A stretch of 64,000 nucleotides of DNA from Clostridium cylindrosporum DSM 605 (GCF_001047375.1 NZ_LFVU01000024.1:124001-188000); one strand, 5' to 3'. Counted from the stretch's first letter, positions 17,139 to 26,167 are shown. Notes: generated by a model from the letters alone, not told the origin. Numbers and translations are program-made.

Positions 17139-18074
17139 TTATTTGTTTCTTTGTATTATATAAGGCATAGGTTTATAGTAGCTAATCCCTAGATTCTTAG
17201 TTTTAGTAGTTCCATCAGGTTTAGTAATTTTCACCCATGATTTTACCGACGCCCCTTCTACTCCTTCAAGAATAACCTTTTCCTCACCCTTCTTTAAACT
17301 TGGGCTATTTTTATAATATTTAGGTGCCTTAGTTGTACTCAATACTTCATGATTCCACTCTACCTTTGGCGGCTCTTCTTTTCCATAAAGTGCAATATAT
17401 AGTCTATTTTCTATACCTTCTGCCCAGATAAGTACTGGAGAGTCCGTATTATTCCTAAATTTAAAATCCTTTGCACCATAGCATACTGTTGCATCCTGCC
17501 CATTAGGTACATAGGGCACAGGCATAGAGTGATTATATCTTTCTACTATTTGTAAATTACTAAGCACCGAAACATTATACAAAGTGGAAGCAATTTTACA
17601 TACTCCACCACCTACTGTTGTTGCTAGTTTAGATCCAATGTAAGTAGGGCCAGCCTTATATCCTTTTGATTTAAGGTATGGTCCAGCCTTTTTATTTTGG
17701 GAAAATACTTGGTTAGGTTCAAGAACAGTTCCTTTAATAAAGCTTGCAGCTAACTGAACATTAAATTCTTCACCTGGTAATGGATCATCTAATACAGCAC
17801 AATATGCTGCCATTAAAACATTTGTATTATTTTCCTTCTGTGCCTCTAAAAATTTATCATTGTTCGCCCAGGGTAAATTACTAACTACACCTGAAACATT
17901 AGGTGTATCTACATTAATTGCTTCTGATTTTTTATCTGAATCTTGATAATTAATCTTAGCGTCAATGTGCTCTTCTTTAGTATAATATTTTATCTTTTCC
18001 ACACCATTTGGTACCAGTAACAATGCGGCAGTTACTATAATGGCTATCAAAATAACATATAACTTTCTTTTCAT
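17139..18074 (-). CDS. VanW family protein with N-terminal membrane anchor
   Basis: About 311 residues. MKRKLYVILIAIIVTAALLL is an uncleaved or signal-anchor helix; the VanW domain covers roughly 95-240 with FNVQLAASFIKGTVLEPNQVFS, TVGGGVCKIASTLYNVSVLS and ERYNHSMPVPYVPNGQDATV; the last 75 residues resemble a G5-type wall-binding domain. The protein should face the cell wall. GAGGAG precedes the ATG at 18074 (MKRKLY), so the upstream in-frame ATG at 18098 is not used. Proteins of this family occur with vancomycin-resistance loci and in many clostridia; biochemical role is unknown. Confidence 0.9.
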   Translation of the reverse strand: MKRKLYVILIAIIVTAALLLVPNGVEKIKYYTKEEHIDAKINYQDSDKKSEAINVDTPNVSGVVSNLPWANNDKFLEAQKENNTNVLMAAYCAVLDDPLPGEEFNVQLAASFIKGTVLEPNQVFSQNKKAGPYLKSKGYKAGPTYIGSKLATTVGGGVCKIASTLYNVSVLSNLQIVERYNHSMPVPYVPNGQDATVCYGAKDFKFRNNTDSPVLIWAEGIENRLYIALYGKEEPPKVEWNHEVLSTTKAPKYYKNSPSLKKGEEKVILEGVEGASVKSWVKITKPDGTTKTKNLGISYYKPMPYIIQRNK

Positions 18075-18252
18075 GCTTATTCTCCTCATTAGATCCAAAT
18101 TATTTAAGTTTGTTATGCTATATAGTTTTTGATATTACCTAAAAAAAATACATATCAATATTCTAATTTCAATACATAATAAGCGAATCTTAGAATACTT
18201 ATAAAATTAGATATTAAGTATTTTTACTATAACTAAAAGGAGAAAAATAAAA

Positions 18253-18684
18253 ATGGTATTTTGGATTGCAATATTTGCTATGGTATGTTGGGGAATAGCG
18301 CCAATCTTTGCAAAAATGGGATTAAGTAATCTTGATCCTCTAACTGGACTTATTCTAAGAACATTTATATCTTTCTTTCTTATGCTTGGTTTTATGGGGT
18401 TTAGAGGATTTGTAAGTTGTGATAAAATCTTAAATCAAATTATAAATATTCCTATTAAAGTATGGTTTCTAATTGCTATTGAAGCTTTACTAGCTACTTT
18501 AGTTGGTGACCTGGCTTATTATGCTGCAATTAAAAAAGGAAATGTTTCTGTGGTTACAGTTATAATGTCTAGTTCTCCTTTAGTTACTATGTTAGTATCC
18601 ACAATTTTTTTAGGTGAACAAATAACTTTTACTCAAATCATAGGTGTTGTATTTGTGATAGCAGGAATACTTTTCATTGTTTAA
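18253..18684 (+). CDS. EamA/DMT-type small membrane protein (single EamA domain)
   Basis: A 143-residue protein with about five hydrophobic helices and one EamA repeat, half the size of classical 10-helix drug/metabolite transporters. WGIAPIFAKMGLSNLDPLTGLILRT fits the start of an EamA unit, and GEQITFTQIIGVVFVIAGILFIV its last helix. Such proteins probably dimerise to make a transporter. An AAGGAGA box precedes the ATG. No partner gene is adjacent, so the cargo is unknown. Confidence 0.88.
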   Translation: MVFWIAIFAMVCWGIAPIFAKMGLSNLDPLTGLILRTFISFFLMLGFMGFRGFVSCDKILNQIINIPIKVWFLIAIEALLATLVGDLAYYAAIKKGNVSVVTVIMSSSPLVTMLVSTIFLGEQITFTQIIGVVFVIAGILFIV

Positions 18685-18715
18685 TCAAGTATAAATAAAT
18701 ATAAAAATACATAAA

Positions 18716-18741
18716 AAAGGGTTAAATTTCTTTAACCCTTT
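18716..18741. terminator. Bidirectional terminator
   Basis: An AAAGGGTTAAA stem with its perfect complement and a TTTC loop, flanked by A-runs and T-runs, between the convergent EamA and methyltransferase genes. Confidence 0.85.
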
Positions 18742-18750
18742 GATACTAAC

Positions 18751-20109
18751 CTATTTCTTTTTAAGTAAACAAACTGTCTCTACATGTGCTGTATATGGGA
18801 ACATATCAACGCATTGAACCTTCTCTACCTTGTATCCTCTTTCTTGAAGTACTACAAGGTCACGTGCTAGGGAAGTTGGTTTACATGAAACATATACGAT
18901 TTCCTTGCACTTAAAGTTAATAATTTTGTGTATTGCCTTTGGATGTATTCCCTCCCTAGGTGGGTCAAGTATTATTACGTCTGGTTTATTACCCTTTAGA
19001 TTTTCTATTTCCTTTAACACATCTCCAGCTATAAAGTGGCAGTTATCAAGTCCATTAAGCTTTGCATTTTCCTTAGCTGCTTCAACTGCTTCCTCTACTA
19101 TTTCTATACCTGTTACCTTAGATGCTACAGGTGCCATTATTTGTGCTATTGTTCCTGTACCAGAATAAAGGTCAAATATTTCCTTCCCCTTTATATCTCC
19201 AGCAAAGTCACGTACTACAGAGTATAGAACCTCTGCACCCTTTGAATTTGTTTGGAAAAATGAAAATGGAGATATTTTAAAGTTAAGTCCAAGTAAGCTC
19301 TCTGTTATGCTATCTGTTCCATATAGTAATCTTGTTTCATCACTTTTAACAACATCTGATAGTGTATCATTAAGAGTATGAAGTATTCCATTAATCTTTC
19401 CATCTAGTTTAAGTGATGTTAGTGATTCAACAAGTGGAGTTAAGTCAACTTCATTTTGTGTAGTTGAAACAAAATTAACAAGCATTTCACCTGTAGCATG
19501 TGCTTTTCTAACAACTAAATGCCTTAAATACCCTTCGTGATTTCTTGTTTTATAAAATGTTACTCCCTTACCTTTAAAGAAATCTAAAGTAGCAAGTAAA
19601 ACCTTCTTAAAGTCCTCATCTATTATTTGGCATCCATTAACCGTAACAACTTCATAGAAGCTTCCCTTTTTATGCATTCCAAGGGCAAGCTCTCCATCCC
19701 TTTCTATATCTCCAAATGAAAACTCCATTTTATTTCTGTAGTTAATTGGAGATGGGCTTTCTACTATAGGAAGAAACTCATAATCCTCTACAACTTCATC
19801 TATAATTTCCTTAACCTGTGACTCCTTAAGCTTTAATTGACTTTCGTAGCTAAGATTCTGATATGCACATCCTCCACAAGCTCCAAAATGTTCGCATTGC
19901 TTTTCTATTTCTAGTGGAGATGGCTCTATTATCTCTAGAACTTTTCCTTCTATTTTATCTGACCTTTTCTTAGATATTCTTATTTTTACCTTTTGTCCCT
20001 TAAGGGCACCTTTTATTTTTACTTTGCTATCATCAACATAAGCTACTCCTATATTTGGGAAAAGCATATGATCTATATATACTTCAAGTTCATCATTTTT
20101 CTTTACCAT
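18751..20109 (-). CDS. rlmD: 23S rRNA (uracil-5)-methyltransferase of the RlmD/RlmCD/TrmA family
   Basis: A 452-residue SAM-dependent RNA m5U methyltransferase. The N-terminal TRAM domain (about 1-60) is followed by a [4Fe-4S] site with C72, C78 and C81 (CEHFGACGGC) plus a later cysteine (about 157). LYSGTGTIAQ and GIEIVEEAV bind SAM; DPPREG and YVSCKPTSLARD carry the catalytic residues, with the cysteine attacking uracil C6. Length and motif order are standard. An AGGAGTG box precedes the ATG. Whether it modifies U747, U1939 or both cannot be told from sequence. It is a single-gene unit. Confidence 0.92.
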   Translation of the reverse strand: MVKKNDELEVYIDHMLFPNIGVAYVDDSKVKIKGALKGQKVKIRISKKRSDKIEGKVLEIIEPSPLEIEKQCEHFGACGGCAYQNLSYESQLKLKESQVKEIIDEVVEDYEFLPIVESPSPINYRNKMEFSFGDIERDGELALGMHKKGSFYEVVTVNGCQIIDEDFKKVLLATLDFFKGKGVTFYKTRNHEGYLRHLVVRKAHATGEMLVNFVSTTQNEVDLTPLVESLTSLKLDGKINGILHTLNDTLSDVVKSDETRLLYGTDSITESLLGLNFKISPFSFFQTNSKGAEVLYSVVRDFAGDIKGKEIFDLYSGTGTIAQIMAPVASKVTGIEIVEEAVEAAKENAKLNGLDNCHFIAGDVLKEIENLKGNKPDVIILDPPREGIHPKAIHKIINFKCKEIVYVSCKPTSLARDLVVLQERGYKVEKVQCVDMFPYTAHVETVCLLKKK

Positions 20110-20236
20110 AAATACACTCCTACATATTATATTGTAAAGGGTAACCCCTTTTATATAATCTTAAAATTAATTCATTTAAGATTATATCATGTAAACTAAA
20201 ACTTTTGTACCAGTTTATAGGTAGTCTTAAAAGTAT

Positions 20237-20264
20237 AACCTAGGAAATAATCATCTCCTAGGTT
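20237..20264 (-). terminator. Terminator overlapping the kinase stop codon
   Basis: An AACCTAGGA stem with complement TCCTAGGTT spans the stop of the histidine kinase (20258-20260) and is followed on the minus strand by a short T-rich stretch. Confidence 0.7.
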
Positions 20265-22324
20265 ACATCTGAAAATTCAATATCTGCCATATCTTTATTT
20301 GATATAAGTGATCTACTTTCTGACTCATCCTCAGCATCAATAACTCTAACTGGAAGAATTACACTGAAGGTTGATCCTTCTCCATATATACTTTCAACAG
20401 TTATATCTCCATCTAACATCTCAACTAGAGATTTAACAAGAGATAGTCCAATTCCACTTCCCTCAAAACTTCTTGTAAGAGATTTATTAACCTGTCTAAA
20501 TCTCTCAAACACTACGCTTAGCTTATCCTTAGGTATACCTATACCATTATCTTCTACGTCTATTTGTACTTTATCATTTAGATTCTTGATATCTACGAAT
20601 ATCTCTCCACCCTCCATACTGAACTTTACAGCATTAGAAAGGAGGTTTAACATTATTCTCTCTATTTTATCCTCATCAAATGCCATTATTATTTCCTCTG
20701 TATCTGTATCAAAGGTTACATTTATATTTTTAGCGTCTGCATACTCTATAATTGCTGTTACCGTACTTTCAATAGTATCTATAATGTTGCCATTTTTCAT
20801 ATTTAAACTTACATATCCAGAATCTATTTTAGTTATATCAATAAGATTATTAACCAATCTTAACAATCTCAAACTGTTATGCTTTATGCCCTCTATATTT
20901 TTATTTATATCACATTTCAACGTACAGTTATCTTTACTTGATGTCTTAGATTGCATAAGCTGAAGTGATGCAAGTATAACATTTAAAGGGGTTCTTAGTT
21001 CATGTGATATATTTGCAAAGAATTCAGTTTTTACCTTATCATATTCAATTGCTTCAAAAAGCCTTTTCCTCTCGCTTATATCAGTTACTATACTTAATAT
21101 GCTCTCTTCACCTTCATATGTCATAAAAGATCCTCTTACTTCAACATCAACTATACTTCCATCAAGTCTTGTAATCTTTTTCTCATATGCTATTTTACCA
21201 CTTATATATTCAGACCTTTCACTTTCAACATAGGACATATCCCCTATGAATTCCTCCATATTTCGTCCAATGATTTCTGCCTTTGTGTTAGCCCCAACAA
21301 GCCTCCTACCTTCATCATTAACAAATAAAATAGTATTATCTGCTCTATGTGAAAATATTGCATCTGGACATGCCTCTATAAATCTTCTGTATCTTTCCTC
21401 ATTAGATGCAATTGCTTTATTAACTTCCTCAAGTTCTCTTGTTCTCTCTGTTATCTTCTTCTTAAGACTCTTATTAATAAGTAATATTCCCACGACCACA
21501 ACGCTAACTATAGAAGTGAAAATAATACCTCCACTTATTATATTTCTCCACATGCCATCGGGATAAGCAACAGGATCTCCAAACCATTTTTTGTCAATTT
21601 CTTTGTATATTCCCTTATCTTTTATTTTTTCAAGTCCTATATTAAAATCCTTAATTATATTACTTTTCCCATTAGTTGTAACAAGGGTATACTCTATATC
21701 TAATAATGTTTCACCTGTAATTTTTATCTTATTAAGTTTATTTTCCTTTTGTATATAGTATAGTCCGACGGTTTTATTACCAATAAATGCATCTACCTCT
21801 CCGTTTAATAGAAGCTCTAATGCACCTTTTTGAGTTGGCATAGTACGCAAATCTATCCCTTTTACTCCACTTACTATTTCACCACATACATCGCCTTTTT
21901 GTATAGAAACTCTTTTTCCCTTTAAGTCCTCTATACTACTTATGTAGGCAGTATCCTTTAGTGTAAATATGACCTGTTGATTAATGGTATATGGAGTGCT
22001 AAATAGAAGATTTTGTCCTCTATGTTTAGTTTTGTTGATTCCTTGAATAGCATCTATTTTCCCACTTTCTAGATTCTCAATAGCCTTTCCCCAGGTAAGA
22101 GGCTTAAACTCTACATCATAGCCTATTTCCCTTGCAACAGCTTTAACAATATCTATATTAAAGCCTTTATATACACCATTTGTATCTATAAACTCATAGG
22201 GTGGATAATCAAAGTCTCCTCCTATTCTTATAACCTTTTTATTTCTCTGAGCTCCATAAACAGTAGGATCTACCAATAAAAATATTATTAATAAAGATAT
22301 AAGTCCAAAAACCTTCTTTTTCAT
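20258..22324 (-). CDS. Sensor histidine kinase with periplasmic solute-binding sensor domain
   Basis: A 688-residue hybrid of importer-like sensing and two-component signalling. Order: signal peptide (1-24), SBP_bac_3-type domain (about 32-250; YPPYEFIDTNGVYKGFNIDIVKAVAREIGY is the typical start), one transmembrane helix (about 262-284), a short coiled coil, PAS domain (about 303-420), HisKA with the phosphorylated histidine in NISHELRTPLNV, and a HATPase domain with DNGIGIPKDKLSVVFERF and GSGIGLSLVKSLVEM. It should bind a small amino acid-like ligand outside the cell. No response regulator gene lies beside it, so the partner is elsewhere. AGGAGCG box precedes the start. Confidence 0.9.
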   Translation of the reverse strand: MKKKVFGLISLLIIFLLVDPTVYGAQRNKKVIRIGGDFDYPPYEFIDTNGVYKGFNIDIVKAVAREIGYDVEFKPLTWGKAIENLESGKIDAIQGINKTKHRGQNLLFSTPYTINQQVIFTLKDTAYISSIEDLKGKRVSIQKGDVCGEIVSGVKGIDLRTMPTQKGALELLLNGEVDAFIGNKTVGLYYIQKENKLNKIKITGETLLDIEYTLVTTNGKSNIIKDFNIGLEKIKDKGIYKEIDKKWFGDPVAYPDGMWRNIISGGIIFTSIVSVVVVGILLINKSLKKKITERTRELEEVNKAIASNEERYRRFIEACPDAIFSHRADNTILFVNDEGRRLVGANTKAEIIGRNMEEFIGDMSYVESERSEYISGKIAYEKKITRLDGSIVDVEVRGSFMTYEGEESILSIVTDISERKRLFEAIEYDKVKTEFFANISHELRTPLNVILASLQLMQSKTSSKDNCTLKCDINKNIEGIKHNSLRLLRLVNNLIDITKIDSGYVSLNMKNGNIIDTIESTVTAIIEYADAKNINVTFDTDTEEIIMAFDEDKIERIMLNLLSNAVKFSMEGGEIFVDIKNLNDKVQIDVEDNGIGIPKDKLSVVFERFRQVNKSLTRSFEGSGIGLSLVKSLVEMLDGDITVESIYGEGSTFSVILPVRVIDAEDESESRSLISNKDMADIEFSDVT

Positions 22325-22477
22325 TATAAGTACGCTCCTAATCTCAGCTTATCTTTTAAATTATATAACATATTTTGACATAATTCTATTTTTTTTATTT
22401 TTGTTTAATATTTTTTTATTTATTACACAAATTAAGTTATAATATATTTAAATAGAAAATTATAAAGGGTGATAAAT

Positions 22478-22888
22478 ATGGACTCTAAATCAGTAGTAAA
22501 CGCATCAATAAAAATGGCCATATCCTCTAGGGAGGAAGAAGAACTTCTAAAGAAGGAACTTAAACATCAAAACATCATGGTAGCAGCTGCAGAATTTGGA
22601 GGAAATCTTTTAACCTCTATACCTAAAATAATGGAACGTTCAGTTGTTGCTTCTAAAAGAAGTGGATTAATAGAAGAATGTCAGGCACATGAAGGAGCTG
22701 TTGCTGGTGCAACTAAGGAAGCTTTGATGCAAGTAAGTCCAAAGGCACTTGGACTTAATGTAGGGGGTAAAATAGGAATCGCAAGGTCTGGTGTACATAT
22801 CAGCGTAACTATATACCTAAGCATAGGAATGCTTCACCTTAATGAAATAACTATAGGACTTGGACATAGAACCATTTCTGAAAAATAG
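22478..22888 (+). CDS. hutP: HutP-family RNA-binding antiterminator
   Basis: A 136-residue homologue of Bacillus HutP, a hexameric protein that, with histidine and Mg2+, binds NAG-rich RNA and disrupts a terminator. The C-terminal two thirds, from SKRSGLIEECQAHEGAVAGATKEAL through GKIGIARSGVHISVTIYLSIG to GLGHRTI, follow the HutP pattern. The GTG at 22469 lies inside the AAAGGGTGAT ribosome binding site, so the ATG at 22478 is the start. No histidine-utilisation genes are nearby; instead the next transcription unit is an ABC importer with a NAG-rich, terminator-containing leader. A TATAAT at 22438-22443 with a weak -35 could be its promoter. Confidence 0.85.
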   Translation: MDSKSVVNASIKMAISSREEEELLKKELKHQNIMVAAAEFGGNLLTSIPKIMERSVVASKRSGLIEECQAHEGAVAGATKEALMQVSPKALGLNVGGKIGIARSGVHISVTIYLSIGMLHLNEITIGLGHRTISEK

Positions 22889-22897
22889 CTTTTTATG

Positions 22898-22927
22898 TTG
22901 ACATATATATAGGTTGTTATTTATAAT
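22898..22927 (+). promoter_or_regulatory. Promoter of the ABC importer operon
   Basis: TTGACA (22898-22903), 18-base spacer, TATAAT (22922-22927). Both hexamers are perfect sigma-A consensus. It predicts a transcript start near 22934 and an untranslated leader of about 200 bases. Confidence 0.8.
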
Positions 22928-22933
22928 TTCAGT

Positions 22934-23091
22934 GACACCTAATTGTAAATACTTTGTAGAATCTTCATAATTTTTTCTATAAAGAAGTTAAGCATTTTTA
23001 GTATTATTAGTAGCATTGTAGGAGATAGGTGTTAAACTTAAATTTACATTAACTTAGTAGATTTCTCCTTATTTATCAGGGAGATTTTTTT
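22934..23091 (+). promoter_or_regulatory. Attenuator-like leader with NAG-triplet cluster, candidate HutP target
   Basis: NAG triplets occur at 22982, 22985, 22990, 22999, 23008, 23011, 23019, 23022 and 23026, with several spaced eight or nine bases apart. An intrinsic terminator follows: TCTCCT (23064-23069) with GGGAGA (23079-23084), then seven T. GGAGA at 23021-23025, inside the NAG cluster, can pair with TCTCC (23064-23068) to block that terminator. ACACCTA (22935-22941) can pair with TAGGTGT (23026-23032). The layout fits antitermination by a NAG-binding protein, and the hutP homologue ends 45 bases before. The pairing is seen; the regulation is inferred. Confidence 0.6.
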
Positions 23092-23131
23092 ATTTTAATC
23101 ACAATAATTAATATTCTAGGAGGATGGTAGT

Positions 23132-24142
23132 ATGGTAGGAAACTTAAAGAAGTTTTCAAGAGGGCTTGTTCTAGCTCTTGCTTCGACGCTAATTTTTGCT
23201 AGCTGTTCACCAGCAGGTGGAGGTTCATCAAAAGAAGGTAATGTTAAAACAGTTGGTGTAATCCAACACGTACAACACCCAGCACTTGATTCAGCTAATG
23301 AAGGGTTTGTTAAAGCTCTAGCTGATAAAGGCTATAAAGATGGTGAAAAAGTTAAAATTGATCAAAAGAATGCTCAGGGAGAAGTTGTTAACAACGATTC
23401 AATTGCAAAGAAATTTGCATCAGATAAGGTTGATTTAATATTTGCTATAGCAACTCCATCAGCACAAGCAGCATATAATGCTACAAAGGAAATTCCAGTA
23501 GTATTAACAGCAGTTACAGACCCAGTTGCAGCTAAACTTGTTAAATCAATGGACAAGTCAGGAACAAACGTTACTGGAACATCTGATTTAGCACCAATTA
23601 AGAAACAATTAGAAATAGTTAAGAAAATCAATCCAAATGCTAAAAAAGTTGGTTTCATGTATAATGCAGGTGAAGCAAACTCAGTAATTCAAGCTAAGGA
23701 AGCTGCAAAGGCTGCAAAGGAACTTGGACTTGAAATAGTAGAACAAACTATAACATCTACTAATGACGTTGCTCAAGCAACTGATATTGTTTGCTCAAAG
23801 GTAGATGCTTTATATATTCCAACTGATAACATGGTAGTTTCAGCAAGAGCTATTGTTGCTAAAAAGGCTTTAGATAAGAAGATACCAGTTATTTCTGCTG
23901 AAGGAAGCGTTGTAGAAGCTGGCGGTTTATTATCAGAGGGACTTGACTATAAGAGTCTTGGTTATGAAGCTGGTCTTATGGCAGTAGATATACTAGAAGG
24001 TAAGAGCAAGCCTCAAGACATGAAGGTTAAACTTGCAGAAAAGTTCACTTTAACTGTAAACAAAAAGACTTTAGATAAACTTGGAATAAAACTACCTAAG
24101 GAACTTCAAGACAAAGCTCAATTTGTAGGTGGTGAAAAGTAG
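23132..24142 (+). CDS. ABC importer substrate-binding lipoprotein, TrpX/COG2984 type
   Basis: A 336-residue exported lipoprotein: basic start, hydrophobic helix and lipobox IFASC with lipidated C25. The mature part has the two-lobe Rossmann-like fold of the TrpX family (KTVGVIQHVQHPALDSANEGF, VLTAVTDPVAAKLV, TNVTGTSDLAPIKKQLE, KKVGFMYNAGEANS, EGLDYKSLGYEAG). Members bind tryptophan, tyrosine or other aromatic or nucleoside-like ligands. Strong AGGAGG box. First gene of a three-gene importer, its stop overlapping the permease start by one base. Ligand unknown; the HutP-like leader would favour an amino acid. Confidence 0.92.
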   Translation: MVGNLKKFSRGLVLALASTLIFASCSPAGGGSSKEGNVKTVGVIQHVQHPALDSANEGFVKALADKGYKDGEKVKIDQKNAQGEVVNNDSIAKKFASDKVDLIFAIATPSAQAAYNATKEIPVVLTAVTDPVAAKLVKSMDKSGTNVTGTSDLAPIKKQLEIVKKINPNAKKVGFMYNAGEANSVIQAKEAAKAAKELGLEIVEQTITSTNDVAQATDIVCSKVDALYIPTDNMVVSARAIVAKKALDKKIPVISAEGSVVEAGGLLSEGLDYKSLGYEAGLMAVDILEGKSKPQDMKVKLAEKFTLTVNKKTLDKLGIKLPKELQDKAQFVGGEK

Positions 24143-25035
24143 TGTCATTTTTAATCTCAGTACTTGAACAAGGACTAATATATGGAATAGTTTCACTAGG
24201 AATATACATCACATACAAGATACTAGATTTTCCTGATTTATCAGTTGATGGATCATTTCCACTAGGTGCAGGGGCAACAGCTATGTGCTTAACCCTAGGT
24301 ATAAATCCCTACGTTACTCTACTTATAGCGTTTGCTGCAGGAGCAATTGGCGGACTTTTAACAGGTATTTTACACGTTAAGTTTAAAATAACTAATCTAT
24401 TATCAGGTATACTTGTTATGCTTGCACTATACTCTATAACATTAAGAGTTATGGGTGGTAAACCAAACATTGCTCTTTATAACGAGAAAACTGTTTTTAT
24501 AGAAGGAATTCCTTCTATTATAATAATTGCAATTATTGCAGTTGTTTGTAAGATACTTCTTGACCTATTCTTTAAGACAAAGCTTGGCTTTATGCTTATA
24601 TCAGCTGGAGATAACCCTCAGCTAGTAACTTCTCTTGGAGTTAATAAAGGCTTTGTTATAACTATTGGTCTTATGATTTCAAACGGTCTTGTTGCACTTG
24701 GTGGTTCACTAATCGCTCAATATCAAGGTTTTGTTGATGTATCAATGGGAGCTGGTACTATTGTTGTAGGACTTGCTTCAATAATACTTGGTACTTCGCT
24801 ATTTAAGAAGGTTAACTTTATAGCTATTACAACTGTAACTGTTATAGGTGCACTTCTTTATAAGTTAATTATTGGTATTGCCCTAGCTGCAAATCTTCCA
24901 CCAGAAGATATGAGACTTATTACAGCTTTAATAGTTGTTATTGCATTAGTAGCTAATAACACTAAATTTAAGTTTAAGAAAAAAAATAGAACTATTGGAG
25001 GTGATTCTTCTGCTACGTCTACAGAATCTGCATAA
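24142..25035 (+). CDS. ABC importer permease, TrpY/COG4120 type
   Basis: A 297-residue membrane protein with about eight to nine helices, related to branched-chain amino acid/ribose-type permeases. YGIVSLGIYITYKILDFPDLSVDGSFPLGA at the N-terminus and the GLGD-like cytoplasmic loop around LGFMLISAGDNPQLVTSLGVNK are typical of this small family. It begins with a GTG whose G is the last base of the preceding stop codon, indicating coupling. The 3' end overlaps the ATPase gene by 26 bases if the CTG start is used there. Confidence 0.93.
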   Translation: MSFLISVLEQGLIYGIVSLGIYITYKILDFPDLSVDGSFPLGAGATAMCLTLGINPYVTLLIAFAAGAIGGLLTGILHVKFKITNLLSGILVMLALYSITLRVMGGKPNIALYNEKTVFIEGIPSIIIIAIIAVVCKILLDLFFKTKLGFMLISAGDNPQLVTSLGVNKGFVITIGLMISNGLVALGGSLIAQYQGFVDVSMGAGTIVVGLASIILGTSLFKKVNFIAITTVTVIGALLYKLIIGIALAANLPPEDMRLITALIVVIALVANNTKFKFKKKNRTIGGDSSATSTESA

Positions 25036-25804
25036 AACATTTGGAAAAGGAACTGTTAATGAAAACTACCTTTACAAAGGAATTTCACTAGAAATTGAAA
25101 GTGGAGATTTTATTACCATTATAGGTAGTAATGGAGCAGGAAAATCTACTCTTTTAAATATAATAGGGGGAAAAATCCCTCTAGATGAAGGTATTATTTC
25201 TATTAAAGATAAGAATATATCTGATATGCCAGAATATAAGCGTTGTAAGTTCATTGGGAGAGTATTTCAAGACCCATCTCTTGGTACAAGCCCTTCTATG
25301 ACAATACTTGAGAACCTTTCAATGGCATATAATAAGGGTAAAAAATTCAACTTAACCCTAGGAGTTCAAAAAGGTAAAATAGACTATTTTAAAGGTCTTT
25401 TATCAAAGCTTAACCTTGGTCTAGAAGCCAAGCTTCATACTAAGGTTGGAGACCTTTCAGGTGGTCAAAGACAATCACTTGCACTACTTATGGCAACAAT
25501 GTCTAACCCAGATGTTCTTCTTCTTGACGAACATACTGCAGCACTTGACCCTAAAACATCTGAGATAATTCTTGATCTTACAGAAGAGATAATCAAAGAA
25601 AAGAACATGACTTCACTTATGGTAACACATAATCTTAATCATGCAATTAAGGCTGGAAATAGACTTATAATGCTACATCGTGGAAACATTATAATGGATA
25701 TAAAAGGTGAAGAAAAGAAAAACCTAACAATTGAAAAACTAATAGATTCATTTGAAAAGTTAAACTTTAAAAATGAACTAAGTGATAGGGCTATATTCTC
25801 TTAG
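25010..25804 (+). CDS. ABC importer ATP-binding protein, TrpZ/COG1101 type
   Basis: A 264-residue ATPase. Walker A GSNGAGKST, Q-loop in GRVFQDPSLG, signature LSGGQRQ, Walker B VLLLDEHTAALDP and H-loop TH in MVTHNLNHA are all intact. No ATG or TTG is suitably placed: the longest frame begins at TTG 24995, but GAGGTG at 24998-25003 is the obvious ribosome binding site, leaving CTG at 25010 (MLRLQNLHKTF) at correct spacing. That N-terminus also matches the family. It ends at a strong terminator overlapping its last codons and would power the lipoprotein/permease importer upstream. Confidence 0.92.
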   Translation: MLRLQNLHKTFGKGTVNENYLYKGISLEIESGDFITIIGSNGAGKSTLLNIIGGKIPLDEGIISIKDKNISDMPEYKRCKFIGRVFQDPSLGTSPSMTILENLSMAYNKGKKFNLTLGVQKGKIDYFKGLLSKLNLGLEAKLHTKVGDLSGGQRQSLALLMATMSNPDVLLLDEHTAALDPKTSEIILDLTEEIIKEKNMTSLMVTHNLNHAIKAGNRLIMLHRGNIIMDIKGEEKKNLTIEKLIDSFEKLNFKNELSDRAIFS

Positions 25805-25821
25805 AATATAGCCTTTTTTTT
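25789..25821 (+). terminator. Terminator of the ABC importer operon
   Basis: Perfect ten-base stem GGCTATATTC with GAATATAGCC followed by eight T, overlapping the end of the ATPase gene. Confidence 0.92.
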
Positions 25822-26100
25822 ACTTAACAACTATGTTAAAAACACACTTAATATGTGAACTTTATCCATTAAACACTTCAATTAAAAGGAAATTTAAAAT
25901 TTTTATTGAATTAAGCTTAAGTATAGCAATAGATTAAATTCCCTAGTTTCTATAGTAAATAACGATAGCATAGGTATTACCCATGATATAGACAAATCAA
26001 TATAAATAGTCTATATTATATATAAGAATTTCTGTTTACGGACTATTATCTTTATATAAAAGGAATTCTTTATTTATGTCAGTGATTTTAAGACAAACAT
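25822..26100. other. Gene-free stretch between terminators
   Basis: AT-rich spacer between the ABC operon terminator and the terminator of the NCS2 permease gene. A seven-base stem AATAGTC/GACTATT (26005-26047) encloses TTTCT and TTTACGG, faintly recalling a purine aptamer but lacking the ATATGG loop. No reading frame supported. Confidence 0.45.
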
Positions 26101-26132
26101 AAAGGCCATACTATAAAAATAGTACAGCCTTT
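26101..26132 (-). terminator. Terminator of the NCS2 permease gene
   Basis: Hairpin AAAGGC-TGTACTAT pairing with ATAGTATGGCCTTT on the minus strand, about 35 bases after the stop; T-run modest. Confidence 0.65.
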
Positions 26133-26167
26133 TATATATTTAATCATAGTGTGGTAAGTGGTTTTTT

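Noticed and set aside
26005-26047. A second purine riboswitch
   Set aside because: A stem and TTTCT/TTTACGG resemble parts of the aptamer, but the ATATGG loop and second kissing loop are absent.
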